A stretch of DNA of 64,000 nt from Phaeodactylibacter sp. (GCF_022763345.1 NZ_JALEGS010000040.1:1-64000); one strand, 5' to 3'. Shown: positions 17,178 to 26,045, numbered from the stretch's first letter. The notes: generated by a model from the sequence alone, not told the origin. Made by a program: numbers and translations.

Positions 17178-17855
17178 ATGGAAGACTTATCAATTATAAA
17201 GACACAGGACGGCTCTGACTCTATCTTCTCAGAAAAATTTGGGGTTTCTTACCACTCCAAATACGGAGCAATACAGGAATCCCGCCACGTTTTTTTGCAA
17301 TCCGGATTATACCCCAGGCTACAGGCGCTGAAACAGGTCGCCGTACTGGAAGCCGGGCTGGGCACCGGTCTTAATGCCCTGCTGACCTGCCTTGAGGCGG
17401 AAAAAGTGCAAAAGCACATTCGTTACGTAGCGCTGGAAGCCTTTCCACTCAGTACAGCGCAGGCAGACACTCTAAATTACGCCGAGCATCTGGGAGCATC
17501 AGCGGTCGCTGTTTTGCACCAGATTCATCATTCCGAATGGGGCCAACCGGTAGACATCACGCCCTACTTCACTTTTGAAAAACGCCATACCCCATTTGAG
17601 GCCTTCGAGGAAGCAGCCACCTTTGACGTCGTCTACTTCGACGCCTTTGCGCCCAATGCCCAACCGGAGCTTTGGGAAGCAGAAGTGCTGGGGCGCATGT
17701 ACCGCGGACTAAGGGAAGATGGCGTATTTGTGACTTACTGCGCTAAGGGAGCCGTCAAACGCTGCCTGAAAAGCCTCGGGTTCACTATCGAAGCGTTGCC
17801 CGGGCCACCGGGTAAGCGGGAAATGACAAGAGGGCTAAAGGTCACTCCGGCGTAG
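17178..17855 (+). CDS. mnmD: tRNA (5-methylaminomethyl-2-thiouridine)(34) methyltransferase MnmD
   Basis: A 225-residue protein equivalent to the methyltransferase half of MnmC, which methylates the wobble uridine of certain tRNAs. The N-terminal DSIFSEKFGVSYHSKYGAIQ is characteristic. SAM binding is shown by AVLEAGLGTGLNAL, and the catalytic-site region by DVVYFDAFAPNAQPELW. Start 17178 (MEDLSII) is chosen; 17163 is an in-frame alternative. The frame open to 17070 overlaps ytxJ and is not used. Its 3' end overlaps the convergent HNH/AP2 gene by 14 bp. Confidence 0.88.
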   Translation: MEDLSIIKTQDGSDSIFSEKFGVSYHSKYGAIQESRHVFLQSGLYPRLQALKQVAVLEAGLGTGLNALLTCLEAEKVQKHIRYVALEAFPLSTAQADTLNYAEHLGASAVAVLHQIHHSEWGQPVDITPYFTFEKRHTPFEAFEEAATFDVVYFDAFAPNAQPELWEAEVLGRMYRGLREDGVFVTYCAKGAVKRCLKSLGFTIEALPGPPGKREMTRGLKVTPA

Positions 17856-18414
17856 CATCATCGGTGCGTTCCCGGTTTCGCTTGGGCTTGATGATGTTAA
17901 TTTTGCCCTCCTCCCCGTATAATTCTTTTGATTTTTTATTGTAGGCCAGTGCAGCCTCTTCAGCGGTATCGAACATACCAATATGCACCGATTTCCGGTT
18001 GATGGAAATAACTGCCCGGAACCGGTTGTTTTCCTGATAAACGCCAGTGTAGCCGGCTTTGCTGCTTGTCTTACGCTTCCGGCTGGCCACACTTCTGGAA
18101 CGGTATTGTATATTGGCCAGTCTGCAATCGAGTTTGTTGCCGTTTTTGGTACCTACAAGATTAGAGGTTGTTGTTTTTTCGTGGGCAAGGAATCGCTCTG
18201 CGATGAGTTTATGGAGGTAAATGGTTTCCGTTTTATACTTCCCGTCTGCCTTTTTCCAGGTTTTCTGGAAGACCGCGCAACCACTAGAGTGCTTTCTCAG
18301 GTTGTTGATGAAGTTGACCTTAACCAGGTAAGTGTCCGTGGTCAGGTATTCATAGACTGGAGCATCAACTAACACTGAGTCATCTGAGTTTTTCAGTTTG
18401 ACTTTGTACAGCAA
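17842..18414 (-). CDS. HNH-like/AP2 domain protein, probably not an active HNH nuclease
   Basis: A 190-residue protein. Residues ~1-110 resemble the HNH_3 class of homing-endonuclease-like proteins (IYLHKLIAERFLA, then NGNKLDCRLANIQYRS). Residues ~118-170 form an AP2 DNA-binding domain (AGYTGVYQENNRFRAVIS ... GMFDTAEEAALAYN). In active HNH_3 proteins the loop usually reads V-D-H-x-N-G-N; here it is VGTKNGN, so the catalytic His appears to be missing. The protein may bind DNA without cutting it. It is not flanked by mobile-element ends and has its own promoter at 18471. Confidence 0.75.
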   Translation of the reverse strand: MLYKVKLKNSDDSVLVDAPVYEYLTTDTYLVKVNFINNLRKHSSGCAVFQKTWKKADGKYKTETIYLHKLIAERFLAHEKTTTSNLVGTKNGNKLDCRLANIQYRSRSVASRKRKTSSKAGYTGVYQENNRFRAVISINRKSVHIGMFDTAEEAALAYNKKSKELYGEEGKINIIKPKRNRERTDDATPE

Positions 18415-18470
18415 AACAGATGGTTTTTTGGCCTACAAGTGCACGTCGTTTTGGGAAAAACGCGAGCGTG

Positions 18471-18478
18471 CAAATATA
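18471..18478 (-). promoter_or_regulatory. Putative promoter -7 box of the HNH/AP2 gene
   Basis: On the minus strand, TATATTTG (18478-18471) matches TAnnTTTG. TTTG (18504-18501) lies 22 bp upstream, slightly longer than ideal. The leader would be about 50 nt. Confidence 0.45.
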
Positions 18479-18601
18479 GTTTTAGTAATCAGGGAGTTTC
18501 CAAAAGGTTTGAGACCAACCTTTACGTCCTCTAAAATAAAGCAATTCTCCAAAAACTAAAAAGCCAAAGCCGGATTAATTCCTCTAAATACAGGATATCC
18601 T

Positions 18602-18609
18602 TACTTTTG
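18602..18609 (+). promoter_or_regulatory. Putative promoter -7 box of ribD
   Basis: TACTTTTG matches TAnnTTTG and ends 17 bp before the ribD ATG at 18627, giving a very short leader. No clear -33 element was found. Confidence 0.45.
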
Positions 18610-18626
18610 GCGAAAAATCAGCCTTC

Positions 18627-19685
18627 ATGGACCACCGCGATGAGCATTTTATGCAGCGTTGCTTTGATTTGGCCCGGCTTGGAGCGGGCTCCACTTCCCC
18701 TAATCCAATGGTTGGCGCGGTAATCGTGCACCGAGGGCGGATTATCGGAGAAGGCTATCACCGGGCCTACGGCGAAGCCCATGCGGAAGTCAATGCCGTT
18801 AAGAGTGTCACCCCGGCTGACCGCCCTTTGCTTCGGGAGTCCACCCTTTATGTTTCACTGGAACCCTGCAATATCCACCGCAACACCCCGCCCTGTACCC
18901 TACTGATCCTGCGGGAAGGTATCCCAAGGGTAGTCGTGTCGAGCGTAGATCAAACCCCCGGGGTTAATGGCAGTGGGCTGGACCGGCTACGAAAAGCTGG
19001 CGTAGAAGTTAAGGCTGGCGTGCTTCAGAAGCAGGGAGAACGCCTCAGTCAGGCCCGGAATACTTTTGTCACTGAGTACCGCCCCTACATACAGCTCAAG
19101 TATGCCCAATCCGCCAATGGCATCTTTGCCCCGGAGAACAATCAGCAGCTTTGGCTGACCCACCCCTGCACCAAACGCCTTGTCCACAAATGGCGCAGTG
19201 AGGCCTCCGCTATTCTTGTAGGTGCCAATACGGCTTTAGCAGACAACCCACAACTCAGTAACCGGTTGTACTACGGGCGCTCGCCTGTACGTGTGCTGAT
19301 CGATCGGAAAGGCAATCTTCCCTCCAACCTCCGCATTTTTACCGATGGCGCCCCTACCCTGCTCTTCCGGGCGCAGGGGCTGCCTGAAATGGCGAATTTG
19401 CCAGAAACGGTGCAATGTATTGAGATACCGGAAACAGCAGGCTCTATCCCCTTTCTGTTGCATCAACTCCATGACCTGAAACTGAGTACACTTATGGTGG
19501 AAGGAGGTATTCAGACCCTGCAAGCCTTTATTGATCAGGGGCTGTGGGATGAAGCCCTCATTCTGACAGCAGCATCCTATTTGCCATCGGGGCGGCGGGC
19601 ACCGCACCTGCCTGTCGGGCCTGTTTCCACTTATGACCTGGGAAGTGATAAGGTAAGCCTGTTTTATCGCCCGCAAATTCGTTAA
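18627..19685 (+). CDS. ribD: Bifunctional riboflavin biosynthesis protein RibD (deaminase/reductase)
   Basis: A 352-residue two-domain enzyme for the second and third steps of riboflavin synthesis. The N-terminal cytidine-deaminase-like domain (residues 1-145) carries the zinc ligands His52 (HAE), Cys81 and Cys90 (PCNIHRNTPPC) and the proton shuttle Glu54. The C-terminal reductase domain (from about 150) has WRSEASAILVGANTALADNP and ends with the LMVEGGIQTLQAFI segment that helps bind NADPH. Length is normal. No other rib gene lies alongside, as often seen in Bacteroidota. Confidence 0.95.
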   Translation: MDHRDEHFMQRCFDLARLGAGSTSPNPMVGAVIVHRGRIIGEGYHRAYGEAHAEVNAVKSVTPADRPLLRESTLYVSLEPCNIHRNTPPCTLLILREGIPRVVVSSVDQTPGVNGSGLDRLRKAGVEVKAGVLQKQGERLSQARNTFVTEYRPYIQLKYAQSANGIFAPENNQQLWLTHPCTKRLVHKWRSEASAILVGANTALADNPQLSNRLYYGRSPVRVLIDRKGNLPSNLRIFTDGAPTLLFRAQGLPEMANLPETVQCIEIPETAGSIPFLLHQLHDLKLSTLMVEGGIQTLQAFIDQGLWDEALILTAASYLPSGRRAPHLPVGPVSTYDLGSDKVSLFYRPQIR

Positions 19686-19784
19686 ACTTCCTTTAAAGGA
19701 CCGGGCTGTCGACATAAGAACCGGGCAATTTTTGTTTGTTTGTTGTGAAGTTTGTCACGGGTAAACGCCAAATTATTGACATCT

Positions 19785-20342
19785 ATGAGTAAGTATCGGA
19801 GCATTATTGTCTTCTTCCTGGCCTTCGCTGCCATGAGTTTTGCACCTCAGCAGGCTGCTGCACCGGGCGATAAGGTCAGGTGGATGCGCTGGGAGGAGGC
19901 TGTTTCGCATATTGAACAGCAAGACAAAAAGGTCCTGCTGCATATTTATACCGATTGGTGCACCTGGTGCAAAAGAATGGATACCATTACCTTTAACGCA
20001 TCCCCTATTGCATCCTACATCAACGATAAGTTCTATCCGGTGCGCCTCAATGCGGAGCGCAAAGCAAGTATCGACTACAAAGATAAAAGCTACACCTTTG
20101 TCGAAGATGGCAAACGCGGCTATCATCAGTTTGCGGCAGAGCTGCTTCGGGGCCGTATGAGCTTCCCTTCTGTCGTCTTTATGGATGAGCAAGGGGAAGT
20201 CATTCAATCCATTGTCGGCTATAAATCCCCGGAAGAATTCGAGCGTATTCTGACCTACTTTGCAGAGGACTACTACAAGGAAACCCCATGGTCGGCCTTT
20301 AAACGCGACTACGCGCCTAAGCTGATCAAAAAAGAGGATTAA
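19785..20342 (+). CDS. Exported thioredoxin-fold protein with CTWC active site
   Basis: A 185-residue protein of the thioredoxin_7/DUF255-like group. ATG 19785 gives a signal peptide (basic MSKYRS, then IIVFFLAFAAMSFA). The redox motif Cys59-Thr-Trp-Cys62 lies in YTDWCTWCKRMD, and the cis-Pro loop is RMSFPSVVFMD. It is expected to act in the periplasm as a thiol-disulfide reductase or isomerase. The partner is unknown. The upstream frame to 19752 lacks signal features. The gene is convergent with the HerA gene, 21 bp away. Confidence 0.85.
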   Translation: MSKYRSIIVFFLAFAAMSFAPQQAAAPGDKVRWMRWEEAVSHIEQQDKKVLLHIYTDWCTWCKRMDTITFNASPIASYINDKFYPVRLNAERKASIDYKDKSYTFVEDGKRGYHQFAAELLRGRMSFPSVVFMDEQGEVIQSIVGYKSPEEFERILTYFAEDYYKETPWSAFKRDYAPKLIKKED

Positions 20343-20363
20343 CTACGGTATTCTCATCCGGCG

Positions 20364-21911
20364 CTACCGGCGCTTTTTTACCCCCAATACCCCAAGTATC
20401 CCCCGCGTTAGCTCCCTTGCGACCGTCCGCCCAATCTGCCGCGTAGTCGGGCTGTTCAGGATTTTCTCAAACATGCTTTTCTGGGCCCGTCGGGAGGAGG
20501 TTTTAGTGGCCTTCTCCTGCTGTGATTTTAGCTCTTCCTGCCGCTCTTCAGTCTGGGCGGCTTTGATTTTCGCGGTCAGGATTTCATGGGCAGACTCCCG
20601 GTCTATTTCTTCGTTATACTTATCAGCAATTCGTGATTTCCGGATGATGCTGTCGATTTCTTTTTCGGTCAGTACATCCATCCGGGACTGTGGTGCACGC
20701 AGCAGGGTGTGTGCCAATGGCGTAGGGATGCCCTTTTCGTTCAGAGCAGTGACCAGGGCTTCTCCAATCCCCAGCTTGGTCACGACCTCCGCCACATCGT
20801 AGTAATCTGACTCCGGATAATTCTGAGCGGCAAGCTTGATGGCTTTGCGGTCCTTTGCGGTAAAGGCGCGCAGGGCATGCTGTACTTTCAAGCCCAGCTG
20901 TCCGAGTACGTCATCCGGAATATCGGCAGGGTTTTGGGTGACAAAGAACAAACCGACACCTTTGGAGCGGATGAGCTTGACCATGACCTCGATTTGGTCC
21001 AGGAGCGCATCTGATGCTTCCTCAAAGACCAGGTGGGCTTCATCAATGAAAAGCACAAGCTTTGGCCGGTCCATATCCCCTTCTTCCGGGAAAGTAGCAT
21101 AGATTTCTGCCAGGATTTGCAGCATAAAGGTGGAGAACAGCTTCGGGCGGTCCTGTATGTCCGTCAGCCGGATAACAGAAACCATACCTTTGCCTTCCTC
21201 ATCTATACGGCAGAGATCCTCCACATCAAAAGAGCGCTCTCCGAAAAACCGGTCTGCCCCCTGCTGTTCTAACTCCACGATGCGCCGCATAATGGCGCCA
21301 ACGGAGGCGGTGGAAATACGCCCGTAGAGGGATTCCATTTCGTCCTTGCCCTCATTGGTGGAATACTGCAGCAGCTTTTTAAAATCCTCCAGGTCTACCA
21401 GTGGCATCTGGTTGTCATCGCAGTATTTGAAGAGCACGGCTGTAATCCCGCTTTGGGTATCGTTCAGGTCAAGAATTTTAGAGAATAATACGGGACCAAA
21501 CTCATGTACCGTTGCCCGCAGGCGCAAGCCTTTTTCTTCTGATAAAGAGAGGAACTCTACCGGGCTCTGACCGGGCTCAAACGGAAAACCGATCTGCGCA
21601 TGTCGCTCATCAATTTTGGGGTGCCCGCCACTGGGCACCGCAATGCCCGACAAATCGCCCTTGATATCCATGAGCAAAGACGGTACACCTTCAGCCGATA
21701 GCTGTTCCGCAATAATCTGCAGGGTTTTGGTCTTGCCCGAGCCCGTAGCGCCCGCGATCAGCCCGTGCCGGTTGAGGGTCTCCAATGGTACGCGGACCAG
21801 GGCGTTGGTCAGGCATGCCCCATCCAGCATGGCACCGCCCAGGGTGATGCTCGCTCCCTCAAAAGTGTAGCCTTCTTCTATAACTTGTCGGAATTGGTCG
21901 TGCTTTGACAT
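20364..21911 (-). CDS. HerA-type ATPase (DUF853 / helicase HerA-like)
   Basis: A 515-residue P-loop ATPase of the HerA/FtsK superclass. Walker A is GATGSGKT (residues 54-61), Walker B is LVLFIDEAHL, and a sensor-like FVTQNPADIPD and arginine-rich segments follow. The C-terminus is basic (RRAQKSMFEKIL ... GVKKRR), as in the DUF853 subgroup. Members form hexameric rings that move along DNA; the physiological role of DUF853 proteins is poorly known. Start 21911 (MSKHDQF) follows the upstream nuclease gene by only 5 bp; the ORF extension to 21974 overlaps that gene. The tight pairing suggests joint expression with the nuclease. Confidence 0.88.
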   Translation of the reverse strand: MSKHDQFRQVIEEGYTFEGASITLGGAMLDGACLTNALVRVPLETLNRHGLIAGATGSGKTKTLQIIAEQLSAEGVPSLLMDIKGDLSGIAVPSGGHPKIDERHAQIGFPFEPGQSPVEFLSLSEEKGLRLRATVHEFGPVLFSKILDLNDTQSGITAVLFKYCDDNQMPLVDLEDFKKLLQYSTNEGKDEMESLYGRISTASVGAIMRRIVELEQQGADRFFGERSFDVEDLCRIDEEGKGMVSVIRLTDIQDRPKLFSTFMLQILAEIYATFPEEGDMDRPKLVLFIDEAHLVFEEASDALLDQIEVMVKLIRSKGVGLFFVTQNPADIPDDVLGQLGLKVQHALRAFTAKDRKAIKLAAQNYPESDYYDVAEVVTKLGIGEALVTALNEKGIPTPLAHTLLRAPQSRMDVLTEKEIDSIIRKSRIADKYNEEIDRESAHEILTAKIKAAQTEERQEELKSQQEKATKTSSRRAQKSMFEKILNSPTTRQIGRTVARELTRGILGVLGVKKRR

Positions 21912-21916
21912 ATTGC

Positions 21917-22801
21917 TTATCGGTTGTTCCAGTTTTCGATTCTTTTTCTGAATTTGTCTTTGTCCAGCGGCCACAGGTCAATATCTGCTTTGGCTTCCAG
22001 TTCCGTTTCCACCTCCTCCGGCAGAAAACCGGCAAAGAAGTCCAGCCCGGTCATCGCCTCCACTTCATCTACCGTTGCCACAAATTTATACAAAGGCTCG
22101 TAGGAAATGGTATTCGGGAGCACAAATCCGATGGCTTTGAGCTGTGGCTCTTCGAGATCAAGCAACACTTTGAAGTATCCGCCGGGGATGGTGACTTCGT
22201 TGTTGCCAATAACGCCCTTCGGCTCCATGTCCAGTAAGGGGCCCGTCACAACGTACAGTTCACCTGCATCTTTGGCCCACTCCCGGGTCAGTTCCTCGAG
22301 TTCCCGCCATATGCCACCATTGAACTGACGGGCCTGAGGAGAAATATTGCTCATCAGAAAGGTTTCGGACATGACTGTCTTGCTGTAAGCCCGGTCTGCA
22401 GCTGGTATCAAGTGCCCTCGGTCGTAGCCGGAATGCCGGTAGTCATTGGGATGGGCGGAGCCGGTAGCGATGGCAGGGTCAGGACGGAAGTCATCTGTAC
22501 GATCCACGTAAGGTTCACGAAGCATTTCGCCAGACAGCTTGTAGGCCACCCACTCCGCCTGTTCGTGCGACTCATTGTATGATAAGGCATAAGTGGTTTG
22601 CGCCACCACGACTCCCCTACCGCCTTTCGGCAAAAAGTAGGACAGCTCAGGGTCCGCAGGGTTGGTTTCAAAATGCGCTCCGGTGAATAAATTGAAGATG
22701 AAAAATAGCCCGGCAATCAGCGCACTGAAAATCCCTACCTTAGCCACCATGCCGGTGCTCCCCTTGCCCCGGCGCTGATGATTGCTCCTGAACTTTGCCA
22801 T
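21917..22801 (-). CDS. Membrane-anchored DNA/RNA non-specific endonuclease (EndoG/NUC1 family)
   Basis: A 294-residue beta-beta-alpha-metal nuclease. A basic N-terminus is followed by one TM segment (about residues 20-40), with the catalytic domain after it, probably facing the periplasm. The signature SGYDRGHLIPAAD contains the general base His130, and FNGGIWRELEELTREW (Asn161 and Glu residues) carries the metal site. Members degrade DNA and RNA without sequence preference and act in nutrient recovery or killing. It precedes the HerA-type ATPase by 5 bp and has its own promoter at 22818. Confidence 0.9.
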   Translation of the reverse strand: MAKFRSNHQRRGKGSTGMVAKVGIFSALIAGLFFIFNLFTGAHFETNPADPELSYFLPKGGRGVVVAQTTYALSYNESHEQAEWVAYKLSGEMLREPYVDRTDDFRPDPAIATGSAHPNDYRHSGYDRGHLIPAADRAYSKTVMSETFLMSNISPQARQFNGGIWRELEELTREWAKDAGELYVVTGPLLDMEPKGVIGNNEVTIPGGYFKVLLDLEEPQLKAIGFVLPNTISYEPLYKFVATVDEVEAMTGLDFFAGFLPEEVETELEAKADIDLWPLDKDKFRKRIENWNNR

Positions 22802-22817
22802 GTTTTGTTTTTTATTC

Positions 22818-22825
22818 CAAAAGTA
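22818..22825 (-). promoter_or_regulatory. Putative -7 box of the nuclease-HerA operon
   Basis: On the minus strand TACTTTTG (22825-22818) matches TAnnTTTG and lies 16 bp before the ATG of the nuclease gene. No -33 element is evident. Confidence 0.45.
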
Positions 22826-22871
22826 GTAGTTTCAGGAATTATTATATCCCAGTTCCCTGAAAAATATCCTA

Positions 22872-24392
22872 ATGCCGCTGATTAACATTTTAAAACGCTC
22901 AAGCGATCTTGTCGCGAGCTTTGACAAACGCTACCGGATTATTCATTGGAACAATAGCATTGAAGAGCATACCGGTATTTCCAGAGCAGAGGCTTTAGGA
23001 AAGTCGATTTACGATATCCTGCCGGGGCTGAAGGAACATTTGGGCACCATAATAGAAAAGCAGGTTTTCGAAGAAAAAACAGAAGTAGAATACCTGCATG
23101 ATTTAAAACTTCGGCTGATTAATGGGGTCATGCTTCATGCTTCCGCGGCCGTTTTCCCTTATCATTACATTGGTCAGACTTCGGCCTCGGAAATAACAGG
23201 TGGGGTCCTGCTTCTTTATCCTTTTGAAAAAAGTGCGCCTTACCCACCGAAACTTTCTAAGCTGCTCCTGTCGATCCCCTACTATTCCAGTGAAGCCATA
23301 ATCATCACTGAAGCGAGCCCTTTGGATGCGCCCAAGGGGCCCTCTATCGTTTATGTCAACCGGGCTTTTACAGATATGACGGGTTATGAAGAGCACGAAG
23401 TACTAGGCAAGACGCCCAGAATGCTGCAGGGGCCCAAAACAGACCGGACCGAGCTTGATCGTATCAAAAAAGCGCTTAAGGAAAAAGTAGCCGTACAGGC
23501 AGAACTTCAAAACTACCATAAAAATGGCTCCTGCTATTGGGTGGGGATCAATATCGTGCCCGTAAAAAATGAGGCAGGCTGGACTACCCATTTCATTGGC
23601 GTACAAAGGGATATCACAGATAAAATCGAGTCCCGCCAAAACCTGGAAAAAACCGTTGAAGAACGGACCCATCGTCTACGTCAGGCCGTGGAGGACCTCG
23701 AAGCCTTTGCCTACAGTGCTTCTCACGATTTAAAACAGCCCCTGCGCTCTGTGACTTCCCATCTTGGGCTGCTCAAACGGAAAGCTAAAGGAAAAATCGA
23801 TGCCGAACTGCTGACCTATATTGACGAAGCAGTGGACGGCGCCCGCCGGATGTACGGGCTGCTGGAAGGCGTACTGCAATATTCACGGATTACTGCTGTA
23901 GAGGATGAGTACGAAATGGTGGATCTTCAACAGCTGTTTGCCCGAAAGATCAAAGAGCTGCAACAGGCCTACCCTCAGCAGCGCGTCGAGGTGGAATTGC
24001 CGGAACAGCCCTTACCGGTTGTGGAAGGCTATGAGGTCCATTTGGAACAGGTCGTGCAAAACCTGCTTAGCAATGCGGTAAAATACTGTGATGCGGCTGT
24101 TGCCAAAATTCAGATAGCGGCAGGCACGGCAGAGGGAAAGTACTGCATTTCCATTACCGACAACGGCCCCGGTATCCCGGAAGAAGACCGGCGGAAAATA
24201 TTCAACCTGTTCAGCCGCAACCACGAGCTTGTGGAAGGCACTGGCATCGGGCTCGCCATCTGCAAAAGGATCCTTCAACGGCACGGCGGCACCATTGCTA
24301 TCGCACCCTACGAAAAAGAAAAAGGGGCCACATTCACCTTCACCCTCCCGAAGCCGAAAAGACCTGTTCCACAGCCTTCGCGGGCTGAATAA
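22872..24392 (+). CDS. PAS-PAS sensor histidine kinase, cytoplasmic
   Basis: A 506-residue kinase with no TM segment. It has an N-terminal PAS domain (1-120) and a second PAS domain (about 135-260) of the LOV-like sequence type. At the photoactive position the usual N-C-R-F-L-Q reads TPRMLQ (Pro182), so flavin-cysteine photochemistry is not expected. HisKA follows with phospho-acceptor His285 (SASHDLKQPLRS). HATPase_c shows the N-box VVQNLLSNAVKYCD, DNGPGIPEEDRRKIF and EGTGIGLAICKRI. The output partner is not encoded nearby. The kinase resembles phytochrome-type kinases in its HisKA subgroup. Its last 53 bp overlap the convergent subtilisin gene. Confidence 0.9.
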   Translation: MPLINILKRSSDLVASFDKRYRIIHWNNSIEEHTGISRAEALGKSIYDILPGLKEHLGTIIEKQVFEEKTEVEYLHDLKLRLINGVMLHASAAVFPYHYIGQTSASEITGGVLLLYPFEKSAPYPPKLSKLLLSIPYYSSEAIIITEASPLDAPKGPSIVYVNRAFTDMTGYEEHEVLGKTPRMLQGPKTDRTELDRIKKALKEKVAVQAELQNYHKNGSCYWVGINIVPVKNEAGWTTHFIGVQRDITDKIESRQNLEKTVEERTHRLRQAVEDLEAFAYSASHDLKQPLRSVTSHLGLLKRKAKGKIDAELLTYIDEAVDGARRMYGLLEGVLQYSRITAVEDEYEMVDLQQLFARKIKELQQAYPQQRVEVELPEQPLPVVEGYEVHLEQVVQNLLSNAVKYCDAAVAKIQIAAGTAEGKYCISITDNGPGIPEEDRRKIFNLFSRNHELVEGTGIGLAICKRILQRHGGTIAIAPYEKEKGATFTFTLPKPKRPVPQPSRAE

Positions 24393-25872
24393 GCTTACCG
24401 GTCTGATCCGTCTGCTGAGTGGACTTACCCGTTTTGTTGAGGATTTGATACGCCTGATCTGTGGTCAGCCCGGGCTTGAAGCTTTTCATTAACCCGATCA
24501 GCCCCGCTACGTAAGGCGTTGCCATAGAAGTCCCGTTATACGTGTCGTACTGATTGCCGGGAATGGTGGAGTAAATACCTACACCGGGCGCAGCAATACC
24601 GCGTTTCAGGTCGGTTACGTAGTTGGAAAATACCGCTTTGCGGAGCTCATTGTCCACTGCGCTTACGCTAATCACGCCGTCTACCGCAGCGGGCACATAA
24701 TTTTTGGCATTTCGGTTGGCATTGCCGGCCGCCGCTACAACGATTGCCCCCTTGTCATTGGCATACTTCACGGCTTTGCGGTAAGCCCGTTCTTTGCTTT
24801 GATTGGACAAGCCGCCCAGGGACATGGAAATAACGTCCGCCCCGGCATCCGCAGCCTTGATCATGCCATTGATGATGCTTTTTTGTGTCCCCATCCCGGA
24901 GGCATTCAGCACCTTAATGCTCGTCACCTGTACGTAGGAAGCGCCCGGCGAAAAGGAAGCAATGCCGATGCCGTTGTTGGTCACAGCCGCTGCAATGCCT
25001 GCACAGTGGGTGCCGTGCCCTCTTGGGTCATTATCGTCCGTTGAATTCAGTGATTTGTAATTCGCGGATAAGTCTTCATGATTGGCATCAACCCCCGTAT
25101 CCAAAATGGCAATGAGCGCGGTTTTTGCAGGTTTGCCAGATTGCTGCCGCAAAAGCCGGTACAAGTCATTGACCGCCATCGCCTCAAAACCCCACAATTC
25201 CGAAATGCCAGGGTCGTTGACGCCGAATTTTTTATTCACCCCCGGCAGCTTCTCACCCGTTACCGGGCTGATGCTGATGCGCTCGTTAGGTTCCACCCAG
25301 TCTACTTCAGGCACCGCGCGCAGGTCATTCAGGATGTCCTCCAAGTCGGCCAGATGGCTTTCCGGTATATTGACGACCAGGTAGTCATCCAGCTCTGTGA
25401 GATCAGCTTCGCCAACCTCAAAAGCAGTGGAAAAAGTCAAATCGTACTTATAAGCCGGCGTGCTCAGCACATCCTGATCTGCCCCTTCCGCCAGTTCCAG
25501 CAGCAACTCCCCATCCGGGTCATAGCTTACCGGCGCGGCTTCCAGTGTGCGCAGGCTACCGCTCATCTGAGCCGGCACAAACCAGGCCAGGAAGACCGCA
25601 GAAGCCAGTGCTGCCCCCATGAACCAAAGCCGCTTGTGGGTAGCCAATTGAAAAACAGTACCCAATAGCCCCAGAACCAGCAAGTCCCGGAACAACACCC
25701 ACAGCTTTACCCCGAACTTCACATCAGCGGTAAAGACTACCAGTGCATAACTAAGGAAAAGGCCAAAGAAAATACGCTGCAGCCAGCGCTCCCGCTCTTC
25801 GTCCGAGCGGTATAAAAACCAGAGGGCAAGGCTTGCAGTCGTAGCAATATATAAGGTTGGGTACAACATCAT
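24340..25872 (-). CDS. Subtilisin-like serine protease (S8) with four-TM N-terminal anchor
   Basis: A 510-residue protease. The first ~100 residues contain four hydrophobic segments (about 2-20, 32-49, 55-77, 82-99), an unusual replacement for the signal peptide. Residues ~140-200 look like an I9-type inhibitor prodomain (DDYLVVNIPESHLADLED ... VPEVDWVEP). The catalytic domain has Asp258 (AILDTGVD), His286 (GHGTHCAG), oxyanion Asn384 and Ser449 (NGTSMATPYVAG), all intact. There is no T9SS sorting domain, so it probably stays in the inner membrane with the protease outside. The role could be quality control or regulated cleavage of envelope proteins; this is inference. It overlaps the convergent kinase gene. 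Confidence 0.9.
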   Translation of the reverse strand: MMLYPTLYIATTASLALWFLYRSDEERERWLQRIFFGLFLSYALVVFTADVKFGVKLWVLFRDLLVLGLLGTVFQLATHKRLWFMGAALASAVFLAWFVPAQMSGSLRTLEAAPVSYDPDGELLLELAEGADQDVLSTPAYKYDLTFSTAFEVGEADLTELDDYLVVNIPESHLADLEDILNDLRAVPEVDWVEPNERISISPVTGEKLPGVNKKFGVNDPGISELWGFEAMAVNDLYRLLRQQSGKPAKTALIAILDTGVDANHEDLSANYKSLNSTDDNDPRGHGTHCAGIAAAVTNNGIGIASFSPGASYVQVTSIKVLNASGMGTQKSIINGMIKAADAGADVISMSLGGLSNQSKERAYRKAVKYANDKGAIVVAAAGNANRNAKNYVPAAVDGVISVSAVDNELRKAVFSNYVTDLKRGIAAPGVGIYSTIPGNQYDTYNGTSMATPYVAGLIGLMKSFKPGLTTDQAYQILNKTGKSTQQTDQTGKLIQPAKAVEQVFSASGG

Positions 25873-26010
25873 TTCGGCTTTGAGTCAAATTATGAACGAA
25901 CGATCTAAGCTACCTATTTTCTGTGTGGTGGGCAAAAGAATCCGACGAAAGGGGTTGATGGGCGGGTGGAAGGACCAATCTGAGCTGAGGGTAGCCCGGA
26001 GGATGAGGAG

Positions 26011-26045
26011 CTAAGGTTGAGGTTGAGGCTAAGGTTGAGGTTGAG
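26011..26045. repeat. 18-bp tandem duplication in intergenic region 25873-26629
   Basis: The unit CTAAGGTTGAGGTTGAGG (26011-26028) is repeated as 26029-26045 with only the last base missing. The surrounding 757-bp gap contains no convincing gene; long open frames there are Pro/Arg-rich by-products of high GC. Confidence 0.6.
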
